DNA of 64,000 nucleotides. Origin: Isoetes taiwanensis (lineage: Eukaryota; Streptophyta; Lycopodiopsida; Isoetales; Isoetaceae). The DNA is taken from positions 21,775,513 to 21,839,512 of the forward strand of contig JAJEKV010000014.1 of assembly GCA_021234155.1 (NCBI GenBank). The letters run 5' to 3'. Every line of letters starts with the position of its first letter. Positions within the stretch are counted from its first letter, which is position 1. The notes under the pieces are model-generated. The model was not told the origin of the DNA. It saw nothing but the letters and a program-made list of their open reading frames with translations, and made no database searches. The position numbers and the translations under genes are program-made. Shown piece by piece: positions 1 to 11,607 of the stretch.

Positions 1-2404
1 GTAAGAACTTCTTAAATGACTACTTCATGTTTATTGGGTCGTAGAGTTCTCTCTCCTTGATGAATGATACTCTATAAGCATTAGTGGATCTAGGTATATT
101 TGCATATGAGATCCATATCCAGTTTTATTAGTTTGTTTCAGAGGCCTATGGATGTGGGTCTGGATCTGGACAATTTCGGCATGCTATTTGCTTAATCTTT
201 GAGTTCTCTGGAGTGATCATTCCTTTTATTTAAATTGTCATTCCTGTTAGCATTCTTTAGCATTTTGAAGCTCACATTAATATATGCAAAGGCTTTTACT
301 GATAGGGAATCCAGGCGAAAGCATATCCTTTACTACAAAAAGCATGGATTTAAGCAAGTTCAGTTTCTAAAGAACTTTTACCCTCTTTTTTTTTGCTGAA
401 CTTCCAAGCAGAAATACCTTCTTGTTCCTAAATTTGCTACGTCTTTACTGCAGATATCTTTCTTTTACTTCATTTGCAATGAACTTGAATGCCCAGAGAA
501 ATCCTTGAAGCATAGCTTACAAGCATCTATACTCGAACCCCTGTGCATATGCCTGTCATTTGTTCTTCCTATTGCAGAATCAAGTTGAGATATGTTGCAC
601 AGATGGTACCAAAGGATGCCATCATCAAATCTCAAAAGGGTAGAGGTCATGAACGAGGTTCCCTTTTTGTAGATAGCCACCTGAACAATGGCCAATTTAC
701 TAGTAAGATATCCGTTATTGGAACTTGGTACCAGATGTCTGTATTCTAGCAATATTTGAGTTCTCATTCCTCATCTTTATTGTTCCTTTCACTTTCTATT
801 TTGAACATATTTGTTATAAATGGTATGATGAAATACACAATGCTTGAGCGCTAATTTCTTTTTTTGGTTGACATATTATATCATAAAAATATACCAGCCT
901 TTTTTCAACATGCATATATTGCCTTTACATGCAGGCATGTCATGACCTCTAGCTCTGTGAACTTTTGGCGAGCTGGTGATACGATGGTGAGCTTTGATGA
1001 GCTTTGAAGGTTCTGTTGAGATGATCTCACTAATTAGAAATGTGGAAGATGAATTCATATTTATAGGGTAAACCACGTGACCTGTATAACCCTTGAGCGC
1101 CAAAGCCAGAACCAAAAAGGCAAGAGTAAATATGGTGTTATATAACTTAGATATGTTAGAAACATGGTATATTACCCATTTGACGTATCTGATTCACTGC
1201 ATGACTTGCTCTGCGATAATGGTACGTGGACATGCTTAAGAAAGCATTGATAATCTTATAAAGTATGCCAAAAGATTTATTCTTCTAGGTTTAAAAGATC
1301 TGATAGTCTTCTTTTACTTTTCCACAAGGGCATTTTGGCATTTTGTTGGCTTCAGTTTAGATGAACTTTGGATCTTCTTAAAATTCATAGGAAGCTCATA
1401 AATAGATATGCAAGTTTTATTAGCAGGTCAAAGAATCCCATATATCTAATATGCATCTCATCAAATACAAAATAGAAAGATCCATTATCATATGCTCCTT
1501 CAAAAGGAATTATAAGAATCACATATTGCATCATATGCATTTTTATTTGGCTGTGGATTCCACTTTCAGAGCTGATGCCACTTTTAGAGGTAATGCTGAG
1601 CTTCAGATAAAGTCATACACATTCTTGCTAACAACTGCATCGTAGCCATAACACGTTGTTTTTTGGTCAAAGAACACTTCCTCCAGGAAGAGGCCTTTGC
1701 ATGCTTGAATTGTTAAGCAAGAGTCATAAGATAGAACATTGAGTTTGGCTCTCACTTTCATGTTTATGTTATATGGAAGCTATTCTACTATACGATGTTA
1801 GGATGGAAGGCCATCAACTCATGCACAAATTTATGAAGAAATTCTCTGTGTACCTAGCAACATGTCTACAATGTAATTGAATATTCTTGGACCAAAATTC
1901 AGGTCAAGCTTCCTCTGAATCCATATAGTTATGGTGGAAGAACAAAGTTAGTGGATATTCTTACCCTAATTTTGAAATATGTTTCCTATATTTTGATATG
2001 ATTCTATTCGATGCTTGGAATGTAGAAAATAGATGTAATAGAGAAGAAAGGTGGAAGAACATCTTTAAGTTTCTTGCTTTCTTGAAAACATAGGTAATGC
2101 CACTCATGATTGTTTTGTATTTTAGTTCCTTGCTTTCTTGAAAATGTAAATAGTGCCACTCATAACTGTTTTGTATTTTAGTGCTATTGTCGTGCTGCAT
2201 CAAGTACCAAGGTAGATTTCCACTATTCTTTAGAGCTTTGACTCATAGAAACCATATAGAGCAAGCTTATGCTACTATTCTGATAGCTAGGTCCAAGAGC
2301 TAGATCTATATTTTATAAGCAAACCATCCAAAAAGCATCCGTAAGATGTCACATGTGTAGGAGCAAATGACTTTATTGATGTCCCATATAACTTTGAAAA
2401 AACA
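1..2404. other. Non-coding stretch, no gene recognised
   Basis: AT-rich sequence with only short open frames on either strand, none matching a family I know. A short stretch after a plausible splice acceptor near 577 is open for about 55 codons but has no recognisable domain. A duplication of about 56 bp lies at 2071-2181: the phrase ttcttgctttcttgaaaa recurs with its flanking sequence. Confidence 0.5.
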
Positions 2405-3381
2405 TGTCATCCCCTTAGGTTAATGCTGGCCTCAGCATTACGCTAAGATAGCGGACCTGCAACAACCGTGCAAGACACACAACATGCATATAAACTTAAC
2501 TTTATTGAACGATCAACTTCCTCTTAGTTATTTATTACGTACATATAGGCTATTTGTGCCTATACAAAATTAGATAGCCTTCACAAGTATTACTTATCAA
2601 AATATATCAATAACATCATCATAACAGTTTTTAAGAGTTCATGGTCAAGTCTAAAATCTATGACTCATGTCTTCTCGTAATGTGCTCCCTCGTCCATGCT
2701 CCCCTTCACTGACCTGCACAAGTAGCACAGTTAGTTTAGTTAATAATTTTGTGGTTTTAGGGGACCACCCTCTAACTACCTCCTTGAGCCGAACTACTAG
2801 CTTAAGGTTACCCCTACTACTTTGCACTCGATCATGGCCCATAGTATTTGAGTTTAAGGACCATTTAAGATGATATTATCATCGTCCATGACCGGGTGCT
2901 ACCTTGTACAAGATCCCTTTGATTGTGTACACCCGGAGTGCCTCATGCCCTGAGGGTAGGGAACGTCCCAACGACCCTACCATCGCACATGATCATGCAT
3001 ACCTCATCATGACCCCCCTATGGTCGTGTGCACGTGTCGTGCATCGTGTCATAGAGAACATCCGAATGATGGTCTCATCATCGCCCATGATACCGTGCCT
3101 ACTCCTGCACGACCCCTTCAGTCATGCATACCAATAGTGCATCGTGGCCCCGAGTGTTTTACGCTAGGGAACCTTTGCTGATCCCATCATCGCCCACCAT
3201 GTTGCACTCCTCTCACATGACCCTCGCGGTCATGCGCACTCTTGATGCGTAGTGGCCTAGAGAACGCTCCTGGAGGGTATCTCATCATTGCCTACACTTT
3301 GCGTATACACCCCACTAACCTAGGATGCATATGCTTTCCTGCACTTACACTAAGGCATAGCAAAACTTAGCTAGAAGCATC

Positions 3382-4504
3382 TTACGGGTTGGCGTCGACC
3401 AATTCGGAGATGACTTGGCGGTCGAATTGCTTCATGAATTCCGGGTATTGCTTCTCTAGATCTTGCTTCAATATCCATGTTGCATCTTCCATGGGTAAAT
3501 GCTTCCACTTGACCAAATATTGGAGGAACTGGGATCTTCTTGTTTTCTTAAATGCCTTATCGAGAATTACCTCAGGAAATATCTCGATTTGCTCCTCCAT
3601 CATCTCCAACAAGGTTGGAGTCTCCAAGACCTCCTCCGGGTTTGGAGTGTGCCTCTTCAATAGGCTTACGTGGAAAACTTTGTGGACCTTGAGATGGGCC
3701 GGCAAATCGAGGTTGCAGGCTTGCTCCTCCACCCCCTCTATAATCTTGAAAGGTCCCGCCCATCTTGGAGCAAGCTTCTTACAATTCCCAAGTCGAAGCT
3801 TTACTTGCTTGACCTTAAGCTTGAGCCAAACATTGTCTCCAACTTTGAATTCTCTTTCGGTTCTATGCCTATCAGCTAGGCTCTTCTGCTGGCTTCTTCC
3901 TGCCAAAAGATAGCCTCTAACTTCTTAGACAAGCTGCCGCATATCGATCAACATTTGTTGAGAAACTTCAACTTTTGACACCGGATTATGCGAAGTGTCT
4001 GGTGTCAAGCATTGATAACCATAATTAATCATGAAGGGGGGCATTTGTGATGATTCTTGCTTGGTACTATTGTATGCAAATTCTATCAAGTAAATATAGT
4101 CACCCCATTTTGACTGTTTGTTCCACACATCGTTCCTCAACATGTCTTCTAGAATTCGGTTTGTGCGCTCCATTTGCCCATCGGTTTGAGGATGATATGC
4201 TGTACTCATCGATAGCTTGATCTGGATAGTGTTGAAGGAGTCCTTTCAAAAGGCACTTATAAACTTCAGGTCTCTGTCGGAGATGATTTCCCTTCCCATG
4301 CAATCTAAATATCTCTTTTGCAAAGAGCAAGGCGGTGTCCAAGGCTGTATCCGTGGTTCGACATGGCAAAAAGTGGGCCATCTTATATAACTTGTCGACC
4401 ACCACCATTAAGGCATCATGGCCTCTTAATGTTCTTGGGAGTCCGGTTATAAAATCCATGCTCATAATCCCCCACTTAGCAGTTGGCACTGCCAAGGGTT
4501 CCAA
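3382..4504 (-). pseudogene. Ty3/gypsy integrase with C-terminal chromodomain (copy 1)
   Basis: The integrase core begins with MDFITGLPRTLRGHDALMVV (first catalytic Asp) and continues in broken frames to YHPQTDGQMERTNRILEDML (Glu region). The middle Asp region is frame-shifted. The C-terminal part (3382-3906) has the GPF-type module (APRWAGPFKIIEGVEEQ) and HVSLLKRHTPNPEEVLETPT, then a chromodomain recognisable by QYLVKWKHLPMEDATWI. Chromodomains of this family bind methylated histone tails and steer integration to heterochromatin. The same segment in copy 2 is much better preserved. Confidence 0.87.
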
Positions 4505-5125
4505 GGTTCCTGGGATTCGAAGCTGCTCGGCTTTTGTTTGCTAACAAAGCTCAAATTGCCGAATGTAGTTGGCTATTTCCTTCTTCATGTCAGGCCAATA
4601 ATAACTACTTCTTATCTTGAAGTAGGTTTTCATGAACCCTGCATGGCCGGCTATTGGGCTATTATGAGTATCACAAAGAATTAACTTCCTTACTCCTTAT
4701 GCCTCTGGGACGCAAAGTTTATCCCTGTAGTATAGAAGATTGCCTTCCTTCTTATATCTTTTGCAAACTTCTCTTTCCTTATCTGACCTTACTTCCTTGC
4801 ACAGGATAGCCTAAAATTCTTTGAATTCTTTAGACGGCAGGACCTCTTCAATCTTCTTGCTGAATTCCCTGCATAAGATGGAGATGGCGTTACAATGCAC
4901 TCGAGTCTCTAATGGTCGATGTGAGAGAGCGTCGGCAGCGACATTTAATTTACCTGTCTTATAGACTATCTCAAAGTCATACTCTTCGAGAAACTCCATC
5001 CATCTTCTTTGCCTCAAATTGAGGAGTGGTCGCGTGAAAATATATTAGAGGTTCCTTCCAAGCAAGTAGTGCCTCCAAATGCGAAGAGCTCTTACTACCG
5101 CTAGAAGCTCTCGATCGTGTGTTGG

Positions 5126-6312
5126 TTACCGTTGCTCTCCCTCATTCATCTTCTTGGAATCATAGGCTACCACCCTTCCTTCCTGCTTAAGAACTCCACC
5201 TATTGCTATCTTACTTGCATCGGTAGCCACAAGCTTATCCTTATCTGGATCTGGTAGGGTGAGCACTGGTGCTGTTGTCAAAGCTTCCTTAAGCTTTTCA
5301 AATGAAGCTTGAACGTTCTCTACCCAATGTGCCACCCAATCTTTCACCCTCTTATTCTTAGTGAGGTCCGACAAAGGGGATGCCCACTTAGCAAATTCTT
5401 TTACAAACTTTCGGTAGTAGCCTGCTAATAAAAGAAAGCTTCTCACTTCGAAGACATTCTTTGGTGCTAGCCAATCCACTATGGCTTCTATCTTCAATGG
5501 GTCTGTTGCTATGCCTTCAGCTGACACAACATGGCCAAGGTATTCAATCTTGGTTGTAGCAAAATGGCACTTAGAAAGCTTGCCAAACAAGCGGTGTTGT
5601 TTCCAAGACTTTTCTTAGATTTGCTACATGTTCTTCCATTGACTTGCTATAGATGAGGATGTCATCAAAGATGATGATGATGAACTCATTCAAGAACTCG
5701 TGAATGTTGCTGGGGCATTTGATAAGCCGAAATGCATGACTGCAAATTCCTAATGCCTTATGGATGTCTTTTTCCTTGATTGTTATCTGATGGTAACCCG
5801 ATCTCAATTCTATCTTGGAGAAGACTTTTGCCCCTTGGAGTTGATCCATCAAGTCATCTGCTCTAAGCAAAGCGTATTTGTTCTTTACCGTCTGCTTATT
5901 CAACTGACATCACATTCTTAGACTTCCATCCTTCTTCTTTACGACGAGAAGGTGCCCCAAAGGGTGATATGCCTGCTCTAATGAATCTAAACTCTAGCAG
6001 TTCTTGCAATAGCTTCTTGAGCTCTGCTAGCTCTCGGGTGCTCATCCTACAAGGAGCCTTTCTGATAGGCTTAGCACCTGGTGCTAGTGTGATTTCACAC
6101 TCCACGCCTTTGTAAATCAGCAATTCACGGATCTCATCCGGAAAAACATCATGAAATTCCCTGATTAGCCCTGCAACTAACCTAGACAACTCTATCAAGC
6201 GTGGCTCACCTTGCTTTTTCTGATCTGGCTCAATTTCCTCTAGTCTAAAGATGTATTCCACTTTGTCCTTCATTATGCTTTTGTGCAATTGCTTCAAAGA
6301 GATACACTGCAT
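5126..6312 (-). pseudogene. Ty3/gypsy reverse transcriptase and RNase H pieces (copy 1)
   Basis: Three overlapping open pieces cover the RT. The first (5896-6312) holds the leader with GAKPIRKAPCRMS and a run of ELAELKKLL. The second (5571-5903) holds the palm: FSKIELRSGYHQI and the catalytic block FDDILIYSKS near 5665. The third (5126-5590) holds the thumb/connection with [16 protein letters not shown] and the start of RNase H with [14 protein letters not shown], where the Asp is an active-site residue. Frame changes between the pieces show decay. A further RNase H/tether piece (YKTGKLNVAADALSHRP) lies at 4811-5017. In the family these domains copy element RNA into DNA and remove the RNA strand. 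Confidence 0.85.
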
Positions 6313-6724
6313 GACGAAAAGGACCTTTGACTACAAAGCGGTTTCCATCAGATGTTGTGATCGAGATTTCGTGCCTGTCACAGTCAATCATAACTTTAGC
6401 TGGTTTCAAGAACTCCATTCCCACTATGAGGTCGTATTTACCAATATCCATGACTTCTGCCCACATAGTCAATTTAGTTCCACTGAGGTCTATATCAAAG
6501 TTGACTCTTTTTTCCTTGGTGTGGTAAATTGCACAACTTGTTGTACTGACTGGCCTGGGTTTTGACTTCAGGGTCTTGAACTTCAATAACGCGGCCAACC
6601 TGGGAGATGCGAATTTGTGCGAGCTACATGTATCTATAAGGACTACATAGGGCTTATTATCAATGATGCCCTTTGTCGAAATGACCGTAGACTGAATATG
6701 GGTGACTCGGGTTACTCCGCACAT
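6245..6724 (-). pseudogene. Ty3/gypsy aspartic protease domain (copy 1)
   Basis: A 159-codon open frame with the retropepsin layout. VLIDTCSSHKF replaces the usual hydrophobic-D-S/T-G-S/A-T-H-x-F active site, and the second hallmark (YDLIVGMEFL, standing for the D-x-I-L-G-M-x-F/W-L block) follows about 75 residues later. The active-site Gly is Cys here, so the enzyme is probably dead. In an intact element this domain would cut Gag-Pol. It overlaps in another frame with the start of the RT region, as expected after an indel. Confidence 0.8.
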
Positions 6725-6990
6725 AACGCGCCTGTGTTCGCGACGCAGGGCCCATTTGCTCGGAGTGACTCGAGTGGGTCAATTTTGGCCAATTTTTAAC
6801 ATTTTTGATAAATTCAAGTTGTTGCAATGTAAGATTTAATTAATTCTAGAAATCTAACAACGTTTCTCATGACAATTGATCAATTTTTTGCAATAAACAT
6901 GCCGATTCGGGTTACTCCATGTAGAATGCGTCTGTATTCTCGACGCAGGGTCCATTTGCGCGGATGACCCGAGTGGGTCAACTTTGACCT
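6697..6990. repeat. Pair of ~90-bp GC-rich repeats with inner inverted arms
   Basis: Two diverged direct copies lie at about 6697-6790 and 6901-6990. Each runs from cgggttactcc through gacgcaggg.ccatttg to gagtgggtcaa. Within each copy the outer parts (ctcgggttactccg and cggagtgactcgag) are imperfect inverted repeats, so each copy can fold on itself. They lie between the gypsy protease and the histone-like pseudogene. Their nature is unknown. Confidence 0.6.
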
Positions 6991-7109
6991 AAAAAGTCAA
7001 CTTACAAGAAAAATCTTTAACTACATATGTTAACCCAAAAATTTTAAGTACATTAATTACAAATTTTTATACTAAATGTTTCATACAAAATTTTCAAGCT
7101 TCTAGAGCT

Positions 7110-8183
7110 TGTCCTTTCTGATTCGCCAGGCCAAATGAAGATCCTTCGATATGACCGTGACCCTCTTCGCATGGATGGCACATAAATTGCCCTCCTCGGA
7201 GAGTTACACGGCTCGAACTCTGCTGCCTCTTGCAGAGACCGGACCGTTAGGGGTGGGACCCGATAATCGGTCTGAAACTCCTGCATTATCTCCCGGAGGA
7301 GCCTTTCGAACGGCGCCTTCTGGATCCGAAGATTAGTGCACTGTTGGAAGTGCCTAATCTCCCGAAAAACTTTAGCATGCCTTGAATTGGATCTTTGGGG
7401 CTTTGGGCCGAGGTGCCGCCCTTAACGTACTTTTGTACGTGTGTACGTTCTGCTTGCAATATCAGTCGTTGTACCTCTTCCACCTCCTTAGGTACTCCGG
7501 GTATGCTCTCTTCTTCCGCTCGAACTCGCAGTCCTGCTTAAGCATGAACTCGCGTTCGCTGACTTTCTGCTTCTTAACCACCTTGGGCGGCTTGGGACAC
7601 TTGGGGTAAGGTGGTCGGGCGTTGGGGTTTGAAGTCTCCCCAACATCCCCTTCAAGCCCTTCCTCCGCCCGACTTCCTCTTCTACTTCCTCTTCGTCCTC
7701 CTGCTCCTCATCGGTTGCCACCCGCCGAGGTTCTTCGATGTGGACAATTCTTCGATGAGGACCTCTTCTCCCGTCTTCTTGCCTCTCGTTCCCTTTCCCT
7801 CCTCTTCCTAGCCGCTCTGTCCTCCGGCCACTCCGCCACCTTCTCCTTCCCCGTTTGCTGGGGCCCACCTGCTCTTGCTAGCGCACCCCCTCCTACTGTT
7901 GTCCACCGTTGCTGCTCCTGCTCATCTTGCTGCTCCTGCTGGCTGCCCAAGAGCGTGCCATGGTCGACCGATTCACCCATTTGCTGTGATTCTTCGGTCA
8001 AGCTGCTGGGAACCTGTTCTTGGCACGTATGGAAGGTCTCGTCAGTGGAGATTGCTCCTCCTCATCCTCTCTCCCGGGCCTCAGGTGCTTCGGGATCTTC
8101 TTGCCGCTTCCCGCCACTATGCCCGCCATGCTAGGCCTCTGCTTGGGGCTTCTGTACTTCCTCGTTGTGCATTTGATGGTCAA
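7110..8183 (-). pseudogene. Broken histone H3-family gene with long charged N-tail, CENH3-like
   Basis: On the minus strand a histone H3 fold is readable from about 7375 down to a stop near 7110. REIRHFQQCTNL matches the alphaN helix and APFERLLREI matches alpha1. TVRSLQEAAEF matches alpha2, and [20 protein letters not shown] matches the end of alpha2, L2 and alpha3. The stop falls where H3 proteins normally end. One base is missing near 7205, between EAAEF and NLCAIH, which shifts the frame. Upstream, on the same strand to 8183, the sequence is highly charged (Arg/Glu/Gln-rich) in several overlapping frames, so several breaks exist. The frame starting at 8183 opens with MTIKCTTRKYRSPK, which loosely recalls an H3 N-tail. 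RHFQ..TNL is more like plant CENH3 than canonical H3 (RRYQKSTEL), but loop 1 has H3 length. H3-family identity is secure; CENH3 is a guess. Confidence 0.72.
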
Positions 8184-8551
8184 GGAAATGGATTAGCTTA
8201 AGCTGGAGATCAAGAGAAGGTGGTTTAGAGCCAATTAGGGAGAGTGGGATCCCAAAATGATATTTAAAAAGGAAAGATGCTCTCTAGCTATGAATATTCT
8301 CCTACCATTAATGCACCCATTAATTAACCACCCCTATGCCACCTTTATTTATGATTAGCCCCTTATTATAATAACATTTTTGAAATTCGAATTTTCCTAA
8401 TGGTTTGGTGTGTTAATTATGAATTCACGTCATTTTTCACCCGGGTCTCGGATGGGATAATTCTTCGATCCATTTTGGGTGAAATTTGAAGCTTCATGCA
8501 TAATTTTCACTCCAATTTTACTAAAATGTTGATTTAACTCATTCTTTTTCC

Positions 8552-8651
8552 CTCCATGGACTGCCACGTCTTATGTATATCGCAAAACCTCACTCTAAGA
8601 ACTCCATGGACTGCCACGTCTTATGTATATCTCAAAACCTCGCTCTAAGAA
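8552..8651. repeat. Tandem duplication, 50-bp unit, two copies
   Basis: Copies at 8552-8601 and 8602-8651 differ at only a few positions (cgcaaaacctcactc versus ctcaaaacctcgctc). A recent local duplication. Confidence 0.85.
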
Positions 8652-10652
8652 CTCCATCCCCTTCTCTGATGATTATGCACCTGACTACGCACAATGAACC
8701 CCGATTTGAATTTCTTAGACCCCATTCCGAAGATTAGGGCAAAATGAGCTTTCCGGTAGAGCTGAAAAGTTGTTTGCATCAATAAAGCCAGAAACCTTAG
8801 GCCCTCTTCATATTGTTTTTGACAACAGAAAAATAACCTGTAATCATAGCCATTAGATATACCTAGAATATGCCTCACACCCAAAGTCACTCTCTCCCTA
8901 ACAAGTTGCACCTTAACGGGGGCAATCCAAAAAAAATTCCTACCAATCTTTTTACAACTTATGTCTAGAAGATTAGTTCCTCCATAACATTTTTTATGTT
9001 GGAAAACAAAGAGAAAAACTAACTAGTTTTGCTTTATGCATAGTCGGTATGATTAATTGAAAAGGGGGGCATCCGAGAAATTGAAAAATGGAAAAAGATG
9101 TAAACCATTGAATCTAAGAATTGTGGACCAAAAATTGAAAATATGTGTTTTTTGGCCATAGATTTCTTTTCCATGAGGAGGAAGCAGCATCCCCTTCACA
9201 TACGTTACTTTTCTTAGAGTCAACGGTGGGCAACGATGGCGAAGAGGATGTTTGAGAAAGAATGTTTGGCTCCATTGTGGGGCGAAAGCTTATTTCATTG
9301 GGAACATTGTAACTAAAGATTCTAACTCTAGCTTTAGCTGATTTTAGTGCTACTAGGATATCTCTCATTTGATTAATGATCAAATACGTTACCATTTGAG
9401 CCAAATACTTTGTTTCTGGGGTGTTTTTGGTTTGCAAAGAGAGGTATATTTGGAATTGGAAAAAAAAAAAAGCAAGTGTATCAAGGTGAATTCATCAAAG
9501 GGACTAAGGGAAGCATTGAAAGCAAAAACAAAGCAGAGAAGGGTAATTCAACTAATTTCCTTGGTCATATGGACCAAGATTAACAATGTGCATTAGAAGT
9601 TGGGTAAGGTGTCAAAAACACGTGGATGGCTCAAAGTCCAAGGAACCTTGTACCTCAACATGCAAGCCAGCGTGATATAAAAATCAAAGCCGCTAAGAGA
9701 AACAAACTCTTAATTTAGCAAGAGGGTTCCAAAAACATTTGGCATATATGGGATTTCCTATATACTAAAGTTAGAATATACCGAGTTTTACGTAACACTT
9801 TTTGCTACCAATTCTTTCCGGCATGAAAAAGAGTCAACTTTAAAATAAGAACAACCGCTAAACCCTGAGCCTAACCCCCACTTTTTAGATCCACGGTTAG
9901 CAATGTTGGTAGATGGTATATATTGCCCCACCAAACTAAAGAGGGTTTGCAAGGGCTCAAAATCCCAAACGTGGCAAGCTTAACATTGCATGTTGTCAGT
10001 TAATCATGTTGTCAATTGATTATTAAGGAATATGCTTCAGATTTGGCTGCAAGAGCCCATCAATTTAATGTTTTATGACTCATTGCTTAAGTTCTTACTA
10101 GCACGGAAGAATTAACAACTGTCAATGGCCTTTACATGGCCAACATGACAGAGATTACTGTAAATTCTCATCAATGAACTAATAAGAAACTCAACAAGGA
10201 TTGAATATATCCTTTGACGGATTTAATGGTAACTAACACGCTCTTTTTAAGATCCATTTGATGCTAGAAGCTGCAAAAACGATGTCCTAAGACTTTATCT
10301 TCATATGTACAATGAATTTTTCAATAGCAATTTTAGGAGAATTATCGCAATTAAATCTTCTAGGAAATGGAGGACAGAATAACTGTAGTGCCCATTATGC
10401 GGAGGTATACTTAAACTCAAACGTGTCGGGCCGGAATTATTAACATCATGGTATATCTAAAGATGAGAAACTTTCTTAAAAGGATCTGGCCATGACTGAA
10501 GATAACTACTACATTCCTTGGTAGTTTCCTCATCGTCTAGAGACCTGTTTGGAATGGATTAAAACTCATACCTGAAGATGAGTACTTTTTAAAAGGTGCG
10601 CCTGCCTTTGCTAGCTATCTTACAATTTAAAACATGATGCATTTTGAAGGAT

Positions 10653-10772
10653 GTAAGCTGTACCACTTGGCTTACTGCAAAAGCTTGTTAGCAATACAAT
10701 TTTTGAAATATTGTAAGCTGTACCACTTGGCTTTCTGCAAAAGCTTGTTAGCAATACAATTTTTGAAATATT
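10653..10772. repeat. Tandem duplication, 60-bp unit, two copies
   Basis: Copies at 10653-10712 and 10713-10772 are almost identical (one visible difference, cttactgc versus ctttctgc). Confidence 0.9.
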
Positions 10773-11607
10773 AAAGAGTTTTAACTGTTAAATCCGCCCT
10801 TCCAACGGTCAAGATTATATTAGTCGCATCCTAAGTCATCTGTGTTCAGCCAGCCTTTTTAGTCAGCAGCACTTGGGCAATGCTGTCCTAGTCCCTTTCT
10901 ACTCAATATAAAACACTTTTTTTACTGTAACTAAAGCACACAGTTGTCAGACCTCCAAGAACTATCAAACAAAGACTAAAACTCCCACCTATTTCTTGAT
11001 TCTCACCTGTATGTCTGCTGCTGGCGCTGCTTCCTCTAATCCTCTGAAATTCATGCACAATGTTAAATACTCCTCGATTTTCAAATTCAGCAGGATGCTG
11101 ACCTTATATATCTGCCTTTTAGGACCATTAAGCATGCAGCAGTTAGTTTGCAAGAAAATTCAATTAAACATGCAACGTTTAGATTGCAAAGCACTGCAAA
11201 GATAATCTCAAATGTAAACCCAAAACCTCATTCTCCATTAATGCTAAAACAAAGTAAGCTGACTGCCACTTTATCATACAGCATGACCCTCACCAGAATT
11301 GCATGCATATGACATAGGAACTGCTCGTTAGGAAAGACTCACAGCCCATCAATATTTAGATGTTTAGCCAAGCAGTTGCACTAGCAAGAGGTAGAGTAAA
11401 CTTAGGTTTCCATATTTGGTTGGATTTCCATCCTAGCATAGAGGATTCCCATTATTTATAACCCGATTTTGGTTAAAGTCTCATTCCTAAATCGCACATA
11501 GCCGTTCTTCAGAAGCTTGGACGACTCCTCAAACTTAGGAATCTCAACCTTGAGAAGGATCAACGCAACTTATACGAAAACTTCCTTTCGGCGCATAATA
11601 AAGAAGA

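Larger units (their letters stand above)
2405..6760 (-). mobile_element. Decayed chromovirus-type Ty3/gypsy retrotransposon, copy 1
   Basis: Reading on the minus strand, the order is aspartic protease, reverse transcriptase, RNase H, integrase, chromodomain, then a non-coding 3' region. This is the order of chromoviral Ty3/gypsy elements. The non-coding part (about 2410-3380) is clearly similar to 29490-30240 of copy 2; both carry the phrase taatgtgctccctcgt and a shared ggggaccacc block. That makes the two copies members of one family. Copy 1 has many frame breaks. No LTR is visible at its low-coordinate end and no gag (no CCHC knuckle) upstream of the protease, so both ends appear lost or too diverged to see. 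Confidence 0.88.
8202..11607. other. Gene-free stretch downstream of CARB
   Basis: No coding region recognised. It contains a 50-bp tandem duplication (8552-8651, starting ctccatggactgccacgtc) and a 60-bp tandem duplication (10653-10772, starting gtaagctgtaccacttggc). The part adjoining 11607 should include the 3' UTR of the minus-strand CARB gene. Confidence 0.5.

Noticed and set aside
1-2404. LTR of gypsy copy 1
   Set aside because: Similarity to copy 2 stops near 2405, and no TGTGACG...CGTCACA pair is visible.
7622-8134. 170-codon plus-strand ORF rich in Ser and Pro
   Set aside because: Antisense of the charged N-tail of the histone-like pseudogene; low-complexity composition explains the open frame.
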